64,000 nucleotides of DNA, from contig NZ_BAEN01000065.1 of NCBI RefSeq assembly GCF_000314975.1, forward strand, positions 62,001 through 126,000. Reading direction: 5' to 3'. The notes beneath the pieces were generated by a model. It did not search any database and had not been told where the DNA came from. It saw only the letters and a list, made by a program, of their open reading frames with translations. A program made the position numbers and the translations under genes. Shown in pieces: positions 25,447 to 33,827 of the stretch (position 1 is the stretch's first letter; each line of letters begins with the position of its first letter). The DNA is from Aliiglaciecola lipolytica E3. Lineage in GTDB: Bacteria > Pseudomonadota > Gammaproteobacteria > Enterobacterales > Alteromonadaceae.

Positions 25447-26745
25447 TTACAACTTCCTTTTTGCAACAGAGGTGTAAATAAACGCCAGCACTATCATCAA
25501 TCCTATACCGATTCCAAACATGGTATCAGCATCTAAACTGGCGATTAGAGTGAGAATCCAAGACGAACTTTCGTCGTTGTAATCCAGCGCTGGTCGAGAC
25601 ATCACTTCTCGACTGTGTTGTGACAGGAATATCAACAATTCGAAAATGGCAAACAAGCTGATTGCGAATAAAATTCGGTCTGTTTTTATACTGTGCAGCT
25701 TACTTTGTTTGGCGTTTGCTTCTTCGATTTTATTGGTACAAATTTCCTTCATGTCGTCGCCATTTTTAATGAGTAAGTCGAACTCCCAAGACGCAAAGAT
25801 TTCTTCTAAATATTTGCGCTTTTGACGTGTTAAGTACTTTTTATGTTCATTTATGGCGACTTGATGCAATTTGGATTGGATACGACTGTCTTCTAATTGG
25901 CTTTTAGCGCCTAACAGGTTTCCATCGATGTAGGCCCTTGATATGGCTTCATGCAGACGTAAGTTACACTTTTCTTGTGCGGTGTAACAATATTGTGCCA
26001 GAACCATAGTATCAATGCGCGCATCGTGGTTAGCCCGCTTATCAACAACCACATAATTTAGCCATGTCATCGATTCTGTTTTTAATTTATCCGCTTTTTC
26101 ATCATCGCTAAGAATATCTTCATTGATTAAATTACAGATCTTTTCTGCGTCCTTAGGACACTCTGTTTCTGCCAGCCACTGATGAATTAACTGTCGAATT
26201 TGTGGGTTCTTAAGTTGTTGTTTTTCGATATTTAAAGAGCGTGCCGTCCAGTATAAGTGGGTCGAGTTAGTTCTTGGTTTAATTAGTAACGGGTTACTAA
26301 TATGACTATAAATGTCTTTTAATACGACTTGCAGTTCAGGAATGGACTGACGAATGGCCTCTTCAGCTAATTGCTGAACCCGTGATTCCATGATTTTGAT
26401 GCTGTCTTGTTCAGGCAAAGTGAATTGGCATTCCACCACCGCCAATTCATTTGGAAATATATGAAACTTTAAATCGATCTCTTGATATTGATTGCTCCAA
26501 ACAAAAAAAGACAAAGAGGAAACATCACTATCTAAATTCACATATTCTGGCCCGTCATTGAACCAGTTGACGCTTTCAATATCATCACGTTGACTTAATG
26601 AACTCATTAAGTTTTTAAAGTTTTCTGATTTACGATTAAAGCCCCTTATCAGCGAAAAAGGGATATCGATTGGCGAAATAGTGGTGAAATTGATTGGATT
26701 TGCGGATGGATGTTTTTCGGTGTTGTTCGATACCACGACAGGCAC
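25447..26745 (-). CDS. Two-TM protein of unknown family
   Basis: 432 aa with no signal peptide. A mixed alpha/beta N-terminal part (1-150) and a long helical, charged middle (about 170-345, coiled-coil-prone 'HKKYLTRQKRKYLEEIF') precede two membrane helices (about 353-370 and 405-425) and a basic tail VAKRKL. This layout, soluble N-domain then helices then two C-terminal TMs, recalls CorA/RMND1-type proteins, but no GMN motif or other signature is visible, so no family is assigned. First gene of a tight three-gene module; REP palindromes lie 89 bp upstream. Confidence 0.6.
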   Translation of the reverse strand: MPVVVSNNTEKHPSANPINFTTISPIDIPFSLIRGFNRKSENFKNLMSSLSQRDDIESVNWFNDGPEYVNLDSDVSSLSFFVWSNQYQEIDLKFHIFPNELAVVECQFTLPEQDSIKIMESRVQQLAEEAIRQSIPELQVVLKDIYSHISNPLLIKPRTNSTHLYWTARSLNIEKQQLKNPQIRQLIHQWLAETECPKDAEKICNLINEDILSDDEKADKLKTESMTWLNYVVVDKRANHDARIDTMVLAQYCYTAQEKCNLRLHEAISRAYIDGNLLGAKSQLEDSRIQSKLHQVAINEHKKYLTRQKRKYLEEIFASWEFDLLIKNGDDMKEICTNKIEEANAKQSKLHSIKTDRILFAISLFAIFELLIFLSQHSREVMSRPALDYNDESSSWILTLIASLDADTMFGIGIGLMIVLAFIYTSVAKRKL

Positions 26746-26833
26746 TCCTTGCTACTACTGCGCGCTAATATACCAAAACCTGCAACAGAATGAAAAATCA
26801 TTGTTGTAGAGAGATAGTTTATAAGAGGCGTAT

Positions 26834-26895
26834 GTAGTCGGGGCTTCAGTCCCGTAGTTTTTGAGGGTTGTGTTCGTGGGCTAAAGCCACGCTAA
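26834..26895. repeat. REP/BIME palindrome, copy 1
   Basis: It starts GTAGTCGGGGCTTCAGTCCC (stem CGGG...CCCG) and ends with an opposed unit, GTGGGCTAAAGCCACGCTAA. Read on the other strand, that end is the same GTAG-type REP head with its last base changed. It is a back-to-back pair of REP units with about 20 bp between. Confidence 0.8.
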
Positions 26896-26905
26896 AGGTG
26901 TGTTT

Positions 26906-26967
26906 GTAGTCGGGACTTTAGTCCCGTATTTTTTGAGGTTTGCGTTCATAGGCTAAAGCCACGCTAC
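26906..26967. repeat. REP/BIME palindrome, copy 2
   Basis: Best-preserved copy. GTAGT leads into a perfect hairpin CGGGACT-TT-AGTCCCG (26911-26926), followed by TATTTTTTGAGGTTTGCGTT and an opposed GGCTAAAGCC hairpin ending in GCTAC (GTAGC on the other strand). It begins 11 bp after copy 1 and ends 13 bp before the cyclase stop codon. Confidence 0.85.
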
Positions 26968-26979
26968 TAAAGTGAAGTT

Positions 26980-28083
26980 TTAAAGCTTAGACGCGCCGTC
27001 CCAATTGTCTGACAGGTGTGCATTTTTGATCAAATTGATCTGTTCAATATGGTGTGCAACAACAGAATCATTAGGGCTTATTGCTCGTGCTTTTTCAAAA
27101 CACACTAGTGCATCTTTCCATTCTCGTGCCCTACGATGATTAACACCCGCTTCGATGAAGGGCGCAGTGTCTAATTTTAGTTGTTGTATGTCTTCAGGAA
27201 GATGATTCAGCACTTCGTATACTTCAACGGGATTTTTACGTCCTTTTACGCGCACCCAATCAAGAAAACGGTAATTGAATTTTACCTTAGCATCAGCGGT
27301 TTCGAGTAATTGAGAGCTAACAACGATATCGGCACCTAATTTGGGAGCCAAGGTTTCTAAACGATAAGCAATATTGACACTATCGCCAATCACAGTTGTG
27401 TCCATTCTATCATCTGAACCCACTGTACCTATGATGACAGGACCAAAATGTATTCCTACACCTATGTTGATCGGAGGGTATCCGCTATTACTTCGATGCA
27501 GGTTATAAACGTTTAACGCATATCGTAAGTCGACAGCAGCGTTAAGTGCATCCAAAGCTTTATCTTGATTACTACCATTTGGATGATCAAACAAAGCCAT
27601 AATAGCGTCACCGATAAATTTATCGATAAAGCCACCATTTTGATGGATTGGATCATTCATTCTCAAGAAATATGAATTAAGAAATTTCATCAATTCTTGT
27701 GGAGTCATCTTTTCGGAAAGACCGGTAAAACCGCGGATATCAGAAAATAAAATCGCCACTTCGTCTTCGTCAGCTCGACCTAGTTCCAAAGTTTCTGAAC
27801 CATGCTTGGCAAAATGCTCAACAAATTGGCGAGGCACGAATTTTTGAAACGTTTGCGTGAGCCGCAAAGCTTCGTCTGCTTTGTTCAAAAATCGTTGATC
27901 AGCTTCGTCAGCACGCTGGGTACTTTGTACCTGTGTTTCAATTTCATAATCATTATTTTGAGAAAATGGCCGCTGGTTTTGATGCTTTTTCAAAGTTCGT
28001 TGAAGACGCAATAACACCAGTATTAAGAACACGATTATGATCATTAATACTAGTGAGACAGGTTGTAATAATTGTTCCAACAT
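26980..28083 (-). CDS. Membrane-anchored class III adenylate cyclase
   Basis: 367 aa. One N-terminal membrane helix (about 9-27), a helical linker (60-95), the cyclase domain (about 105-285), then a TPR-like tail ('RRAREWKDALVCFEKARAISPND'). Catalytic set visible: metal-binding Asp115 (LFSDIRGFT) and Asp159 (FIGDAIMALF), Lys155 and Thr230 for adenine recognition, Asn237 and Arg241 for the transition state. The Thr in place of the usual Asp is the class IIIb mark, a group often stimulated by bicarbonate. An active ATP cyclase is inferred. Upstream, hemL starts 58 bp away on the same strand. Confidence 0.88.
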   Translation of the reverse strand: MLEQLLQPVSLVLMIIIVFLILVLLRLQRTLKKHQNQRPFSQNNDYEIETQVQSTQRADEADQRFLNKADEALRLTQTFQKFVPRQFVEHFAKHGSETLELGRADEDEVAILFSDIRGFTGLSEKMTPQELMKFLNSYFLRMNDPIHQNGGFIDKFIGDAIMALFDHPNGSNQDKALDALNAAVDLRYALNVYNLHRSNSGYPPINIGVGIHFGPVIIGTVGSDDRMDTTVIGDSVNIAYRLETLAPKLGADIVVSSQLLETADAKVKFNYRFLDWVRVKGRKNPVEVYEVLNHLPEDIQQLKLDTAPFIEAGVNHRRAREWKDALVCFEKARAISPNDSVVAHHIEQINLIKNAHLSDNWDGASKL

Positions 28084-28141
28084 TTTTGCGTCTTCAGCTT
28101 CTTTAAGAGTGTCTTTTCAGACTACGAATATAGTTAGCCTA

Positions 28142-29428
28142 TCAGGCTGTAATCTCTGCGAATACTTGTTTCGTAATGTCCAACGTTTTTTCAACAATTT
28201 CAAGGTCATGCATTGCTGATACAAACCCTGCTTCATACGAAGCTGGTGCCAGATATACACCCTTAGATAACATACTATGGAAGAATCGATTAAACATTTC
28301 GGTGTCACAATTAATCGCTTGTTGATAGTTTGTAACTTTCTCTATGTCGGTAAAGAAAATACCAAACATACTACCTGCATAGTTTACCGTCATTGGAACT
28401 CCGTGTTCTAACGCGATGGCTTTAATTCCCTCTGCAAGTGTTTTTGTCGCAAGTGAAATGCGCTCATATAATCCAGGTTTTTGAATTTGTGTCAGTGACG
28501 CTAATCCCGCAGCCATAGCAATTGGGTTTCCTGATAAAGTACCGGCTTGATATACAGGACCTGTAGGGGCTAATTGCTGCATGATTTCGGCTTTCCCGCC
28601 AAATGCACCTACGGGCATGCCGCCACCGATAACTTTTCCTAGGCAGGTTAAATCAGGCGTAATTGAATAAAGCTCTTGGGCGCCCCCGCGACTGACCCTA
28701 AATCCAGTCATCACTTCATCAAAAATTAATATGCTTTGATATTGGTCACAAATGTCGCGTAATCCTTGTAAAAATCCGTCAACGGGCGGAATACAATTCA
28801 TATTCCCTGCAACGGGTTCAACAATAATACAGGCAATGTCGTCACCAAATTCAGCAAATGCTTTTTTGACACTGTCGATATTGTTGAATTCCATCGTTAA
28901 CGTGTGTTTGGCGACATCTGCCGGGACACCGGGTGAACTTGGAACACCCATAGTTAATGCGCCAGATCCTGCCTTAACCAATAGCGAGTCCGCATGCCCG
29001 TGATAACAGCCTTCAAACTTTAGAATTTTGTTTTTGCCGGTTGCGCCACGCGCTAAACGAATAGCACTCATGGTTGCTTCTGTGCCAGAATTTACCATAC
29101 GTAGCATTTCCATTGACGGCACTAATTTGTTAACCAATTCTGCCATGCTAACTTCAGATTCGGTTGGTGCACCAAAGCTTAAACCATTTTCTGCCGCCTC
29201 GATAACCGCTTGGCGGATTTTCGGGTTATTGTGTCCCAGTACCATAGGTCCCCAGGATTGCACATAGTCAATGTATTGTTTGCCATCTGCATCATAAATG
29301 TAAGGTCCGTCGGCCTTTACAATAAACGGTGGTGTACCGCCAACCGCTTTAAATGCTCTTACAGGAGAGTTAACTCCACCGGGAATATGCTTTTGTGCTT
29401 GTTCGAACAGTTGTTGTGATTTTTGCAT
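28142..29428 (-). CDS. hemL: Glutamate-1-semialdehyde 2,1-aminomutase
   Basis: 428 aa PLP enzyme that converts glutamate-1-semialdehyde to 5-aminolevulinate for haem synthesis. The PLP lysine is Lys265 in '[20 protein letters not shown]', at the same position as in E. coli HemL. '[18 protein letters not shown]' and '[17 protein letters not shown]' are standard class III aminotransferase motifs. It begins 9 bp after the pyrB stop, so it may be co-transcribed with pyrB. Confidence 0.97.
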   Translation of the reverse strand: MQKSQQLFEQAQKHIPGGVNSPVRAFKAVGGTPPFIVKADGPYIYDADGKQYIDYVQSWGPMVLGHNNPKIRQAVIEAAENGLSFGAPTESEVSMAELVNKLVPSMEMLRMVNSGTEATMSAIRLARGATGKNKILKFEGCYHGHADSLLVKAGSGALTMGVPSSPGVPADVAKHTLTMEFNNIDSVKKAFAEFGDDIACIIVEPVAGNMNCIPPVDGFLQGLRDICDQYQSILIFDEVMTGFRVSRGGAQELYSITPDLTCLGKVIGGGMPVGAFGGKAEIMQQLAPTGPVYQAGTLSGNPIAMAAGLASLTQIQKPGLYERISLATKTLAEGIKAIALEHGVPMTVNYAGSMFGIFFTDIEKVTNYQQAINCDTEMFNRFFHSMLSKGVYLAPASYEAGFVSAMHDLEIVEKTLDITKQVFAEITA

Positions 29429-29436
29429 GTAATTTT

Positions 29437-30444
29437 TTATCTCTTTGAACTATACCAGTTAACGTCACAATCGTACTTTGAGACCAGTTTTTCAACGCCT
29501 AAAGTTAGCGCGAAAAGTGCCATTCTGACTAATACACCGTTATCGGTTTGTCGAAATATCGCTAGATTAGGATGTAAATTAAGATCATTGTCTAACTCAT
29601 TGGCATCAGCACGAGAGTCTCGTGGAAGTGGGTGCATGATGACAGTTTTAGATTGGAAATGTTTGGTGTATATGCTTTGGTTTAATCGGAATTTGCCACG
29701 ATATTTATTGGCTTCTTCTTGGGATTCAAAGCGCTCTTCTTGAATCCGGGTTTGATAACAAATATCTGCATCTACACTGCCTTCAAGCTGCTCTGTTACC
29801 TTGACCGTATGACCATTTTTATGCAGCACTTCCAATATTGAGTCTGGCATCGCCAACTCTTTGGGAGAGATTAACGTAAAGCGAACGTTGTTAAATAAGC
29901 TTAATAATTTTGAAAGTGAATGCACGGTACGTCCATATTTTAAATCGCCAATCATTGCGATGTGAATGCCGTCAATTTGCCCGCCGTGATATTGCTGTTC
30001 TTTACTAATCGTATATAAATCTAATAGTGCTTGAGTTGGATGTTCGTTGGCACCATCACCGCCATTAATTACCGGAACTCGACTTCCTTCGGCAAATTCG
30101 GCCACTGACCCCGATTGTGGATGACGCATCGTTATAATGTCTGAGTATCCGCTTAATACACGAGCGGTATCAAACAATGATTCCCCTTTTGCTAGTGCAG
30201 AACTGCTCATGCCGGTGGTTTCGCGCACTTCGCCACCAAGCAGATTAAATGCGGTACCGAAACTCACACGCGTACGTGTACTGGCTTCAAAAAATAGGTT
30301 TCCCAAAATAGCGCCGTCGAGGACTTTTGTCCGTTTTTGGCGAAGCGCGTAGGGCGTCATCTTGTCAGCAACGTCGAAAATCGCCTGTATTGATTCACGG
30401 TCGAATTGATTCACTGAAAGAATGTGCTGACCTTCAAAATTCAT
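29437..30444 (-). CDS. pyrB: Aspartate carbamoyltransferase catalytic chain
   Basis: 335 aa. It condenses carbamoyl phosphate with aspartate in pyrimidine synthesis. The carbamoyl-phosphate loop '[20 protein letters not shown]' and '[15 protein letters not shown]' are clear, as is the aspartate-loop region 'MHPLPRDSR'. It is slightly longer than E. coli PyrB, with a C-terminal extension ('[16 protein letters not shown]'). No pyrI follows, so the enzyme is probably not the PyrBI holoenzyme. No pyrL-like attenuator was recognised in the 103-bp upstream gap. Confidence 0.93.
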   Translation of the reverse strand: MNFEGQHILSVNQFDRESIQAIFDVADKMTPYALRQKRTKVLDGAILGNLFFEASTRTRVSFGTAFNLLGGEVRETTGMSSSALAKGESLFDTARVLSGYSDIITMRHPQSGSVAEFAEGSRVPVINGGDGANEHPTQALLDLYTISKEQQYHGGQIDGIHIAMIGDLKYGRTVHSLSKLLSLFNNVRFTLISPKELAMPDSILEVLHKNGHTVKVTEQLEGSVDADICYQTRIQEERFESQEEANKYRGKFRLNQSIYTKHFQSKTVIMHPLPRDSRADANELDNDLNLHPNLAIFRQTDNGVLVRMALFALTLGVEKLVSKYDCDVNWYSSKR

Positions 30445-30547
30445 CGCATACCCTTATGTTTCATAACAGGAAAAATGATTATGCCGAGAGTAGCTGGTTT
30501 CCTGCTGCTGGCCCGAGAGTCTATCAAAAAATCGCTAGTGGATAATC

Positions 30548-30973
30548 TTATTTCTGATTATTTTTGTGAAATGTTTGGCAGCCTTTCAATACAATTAAAT
30601 TATAAGTAGTCGCATAATTTTTTAATGCTTTTCGGCCCTCAGTGCTTTCGCCAATTTCAAGTGTGTCGCCACTTCCAGAAAGATATTTAACCCCACATTG
30701 CTGTTGCAAATCATCCAATGGATACAGATTCATATCTATACCAGGAAAATTGATCACTTTGTTCGTAAACGCGAGTAATTCAAAGTTCTGATTTTCAACT
30801 GCTTTTTCTGCATCAATTACTGCTTGTTTAGTTGAATGCAATGCATTTGGCGAAGTTAAATCATCATTTGCTCCCAAAGTGGCAGAGTCTGAGACACTCT
30901 CTACTTTTTCTGTGACACAGGCATTTATACTTAAGGCCAGTAACACGGCTAAACTTGTTTTTAGATTATTCAT
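30548..30973 (-). CDS. Small lipoprotein coupled to a secreted protease
   Basis: 141 aa, lipoprotein signal ending in 'LSINAC' (Cys19). The mature part has no known domain. It has two cysteines far apart ('QQQCGVKY' and 'LKGCQTF') and a helical stretch with 'STKQAVIDAEKAVENQNFELLAF'. Its start overlaps the stop of the upstream metalloprotease gene by 4 bp, so the two are translated together. A role as periplasmic helper or inhibitor of the protease is an inference from that coupling alone. Confidence 0.65.
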   Translation of the reverse strand: MNNLKTSLAVLLALSINACVTEKVESVSDSATLGANDDLTSPNALHSTKQAVIDAEKAVENQNFELLAFTNKVINFPGIDMNLYPLDDLQQQCGVKYLSGSGDTLEIGESTEGRKALKNYATTYNLIVLKGCQTFHKNNQK

Positions 30974-33624
30974 TTATTACCTACAGCTTTAAATGCGCTT
31001 AATCTGAGTAGGACCAACAGACTTAACATCCAACCAATACTCCCGCCACCTGATGAATTATCTGGTGTGGTGGTAGGGGGCGGAGTTGGATTCGTATTAA
31101 TCTGCGTTACCGTGATATTAATGGTGCCAGAATCAGTAGCGAAACTTGGGTCTTCAATACGATAAATTATACTGTCAGAGCCAAAAAATCCATTAGCCGG
31201 CGTGTACAATATAAGACCATTTTCTATGCTGACACGCCCAGATCCCACATAAGTTACATCTGAAATAATAAGCGTGTCCTGATCCACATCGGTATCATTA
31301 TCTAAGGCATCTATGCTAATTTGCCCCGAATCTTGCTCAATCGTCAGGCTATCATTAACAGCGACAGGTGCGTCATTCACCGCTTCAATTTGCACAACAA
31401 ATGCAAATACATTGCTGTCGCTCACGCCATCATTGACGACTACATTTAATGTCAAGGTGCCAGAAAAATCCGTATTTGGGGTGACTGATGTGCCCGTCGC
31501 TACATAATTTGCGCCAGGCAGAATATCTAGCGAAAAGTTCGATGGATAAGCAGAGTCAGGATCATCAACGATTAGATCGTCAAAGTCGAGAGTAAAACTG
31601 GTGTCTTCACTTGCTGAGCGAGTAATTTGCCCTGTAATTAGTGGGGCGACAGGATCATCCCCTGGCACAATTTCAAACCGTCCTGGATTTACCGCATAAA
31701 ACACGTTATCAGAACAACGAACCATCAATCGTGCATTACTCGTATCTGTGCTGGGGGAAATGATGTTTTCCTGCCCATCGTTGGATGTATTGGCTAAGAG
31801 GATCGATTCAAAAACCTGGTCACCATCTGCGTCCAACAAAATATCTACATTGGCACATGAAATGGGAGAAACATTGGTTTGCGCGACATTCCATTGTACT
31901 AAATGAGATTGACCGCCGATCCAGCGCACGTCAGTTTCAGGCCGTGATACCGAAAAAGCGTCGTTGGTTGGCTGCACATCAAGATTGGCTAGTAATGTGT
32001 TTACACCACCATTACCATCTCGCACCATCAACTCAAATGTGAGTTCGCGTTCAGTGGTTGGATATGCCTCACCAAACGACACCGAATTATTTAGCACTTG
32101 ATTGAGTTGCGGAAAATAACGGGTTGCTGAACTTGAAGGTGGATTTGAGCGGAACAGCGGGTTAAAGCCGTTATCTTCTGCCATTTCTTGGGCAGATTCA
32201 GTAATGCCATCAAACCCGCCTGGATTGATTTGGTCCCACACGAATGTAAGCTGATCATTATCAGCATCTGTCACTTCTGCACTGAGTACAAAGGGGGTGT
32301 TTGCAGGAATCGTATGATTGTATTGAGAGGTTGAAATTACTGGAATCGCGTTGCCATTAGATTCGACACTGCCACAATTTCTGCGAGACAATACCGTTTG
32401 TATCTGTTCCACCGAATGGCTATGGAAATAATCTTCTGAATCATCTTCAATATTTTGACTGCCGCAAATCCCCGCATAAGACATGACAGTAGAGCCACTA
32501 CCCGGCTCAACAGCCGAGTTCCGTGAGCGTTGGTCTTCACTACAAGCGCCAGAGTTTGCTGCATTAAATGTATGTTCAGCACCCAATTGATGGCCAAATT
32601 CGTGAATCACTAATCCAATATAAAAGCTTTCACCAAAAGGCCTGTTACTACCCGTTTGCCCGCGCGCTTTAAAATTTTCCACACAGATACTTTGTATCGT
32701 TGCTAAACCACCTGAATCGGTGTTTAACACGTGACCTATATCATAGTTAGCTGCACCAATTAAGTCATCGATTGCAATTTGATTTGCATCTAAATCGTCG
32801 CTGGCATTATTTGTAAAAGGGTCGGTACTGCTGTCGGTATAAATGATTCTGTCGTTATTCGCCACGATTTCAAATTGGATTGCCAGATCGGTGAGTAGTA
32901 CCTCATTGATGCGATTGATCAATCTAGCTAATTCGGCAATTGTGCCAGCTTCCCCACCGTTTTGAGTGGTGTATTCGCCACTGGTACTGATGGCAATACG
33001 GTAAGTAGTGACGGCGTTGCCATTTGCCCGCGCTGCTTCGTTGTTAGTTGCATCTAAGCTCCTAGATAAAGCTTTAATGTTAGAAGGTAGCGAAAGAAAG
33101 TCCTGTTGTTGAATTAAATGGCTATTTTCAGTGTTAGGATAAACTTCGTCCTTTACCCAGTAGCTAACGTAGTCTTGTTTGTCATTTAGTTTATCAAAGG
33201 TCAAAATCGCCCATTGTCCATCAATTTTGAACATACCTGATAAACCATCATCTGACAGGTCAAACCGTCCTTCGTCCTTTGGATTATTGATGTTGAAGCC
33301 AGAAAACGATCGAATGCTTGGGAATTTGGCTGCCAGCTCATCAGCCATCACTTTAACTTGCTTGAATTTGAAAGGAAGAAACTCACCTTCGGGAGTAGGG
33401 ATTGCAAGTGTAAACTCGGATAGCTGGTTCGTCTTCAACTTATCCAAAGCGACTGAATCGATGTTGAGTTCATAGCCTTTTAATATCGATTGTTTAAAGC
33501 GAGCGTCAATCCCAGCTACTTTAGTGGATTGCTGCCATAAATCTTGTTTAGATTGGGCAGATACAAACGTGCTCACTGTGCCAAGAAGCACTAATACAAA
33601 GCATAATCGGATTTTAAAGGTCAT
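30970..33624 (-). CDS. Secreted reprolysin-like metalloprotease with GlyGly-CTERM
   Basis: 884 aa. Signal peptide (1-23), prodomain, catalytic domain (about 200-400) with 'VIHEFGHQLGAEHTF' (His341) and Met-turn 'STVMSYAGICG', then a linker and two cadherin-like domains ('DSAYPSNFSLDILPG', 'AVNDSLTIEQDSGQISIDALDNDTD' region). The C-terminus has 'SSGGGSIGWMLSLLVLLRL' followed by basic residues: the GlyGly-CTERM tag recognised by rhombosortase for release or attachment after type II secretion. Such proteins are usually extracellular. The next gene, a lipoprotein, overlaps by 4 bp. Confidence 0.9.
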   Translation of the reverse strand: MTFKIRLCFVLVLLGTVSTFVSAQSKQDLWQQSTKVAGIDARFKQSILKGYELNIDSVALDKLKTNQLSEFTLAIPTPEGEFLPFKFKQVKVMADELAAKFPSIRSFSGFNINNPKDEGRFDLSDDGLSGMFKIDGQWAILTFDKLNDKQDYVSYWVKDEVYPNTENSHLIQQQDFLSLPSNIKALSRSLDATNNEAARANGNAVTTYRIAISTSGEYTTQNGGEAGTIAELARLINRINEVLLTDLAIQFEIVANNDRIIYTDSSTDPFTNNASDDLDANQIAIDDLIGAANYDIGHVLNTDSGGLATIQSICVENFKARGQTGSNRPFGESFYIGLVIHEFGHQLGAEHTFNAANSGACSEDQRSRNSAVEPGSGSTVMSYAGICGSQNIEDDSEDYFHSHSVEQIQTVLSRRNCGSVESNGNAIPVISTSQYNHTIPANTPFVLSAEVTDADNDQLTFVWDQINPGGFDGITESAQEMAEDNGFNPLFRSNPPSSSATRYFPQLNQVLNNSVSFGEAYPTTERELTFELMVRDGNGGVNTLLANLDVQPTNDAFSVSRPETDVRWIGGQSHLVQWNVAQTNVSPISCANVDILLDADGDQVFESILLANTSNDGQENIISPSTDTSNARLMVRCSDNVFYAVNPGRFEIVPGDDPVAPLITGQITRSASEDTSFTLDFDDLIVDDPDSAYPSNFSLDILPGANYVATGTSVTPNTDFSGTLTLNVVVNDGVSDSNVFAFVVQIEAVNDAPVAVNDSLTIEQDSGQISIDALDNDTDVDQDTLIISDVTYVGSGRVSIENGLILYTPANGFFGSDSIIYRIEDPSFATDSGTINITVTQINTNPTPPPTTTPDNSSGGGSIGWMLSLLVLLRLSAFKAVGNK

Positions 33625-33827
33625 TACAACTCCACTGGGTGATTTAATCAGTTTGTAATCCTATTTAAGTCTTTACGACCGTTTTAGTCGTAGAATAATT
33701 CCGTGATTCCCGATTAATTAGTTTAACTGATAACGGTAAAATTATTTACTTAGTCTATAAATATACGTGATTTATCGCATTTAGATCTATCTATCTTGTT
33801 CCCCTCCTAGCGTTATGGGAGACTATT

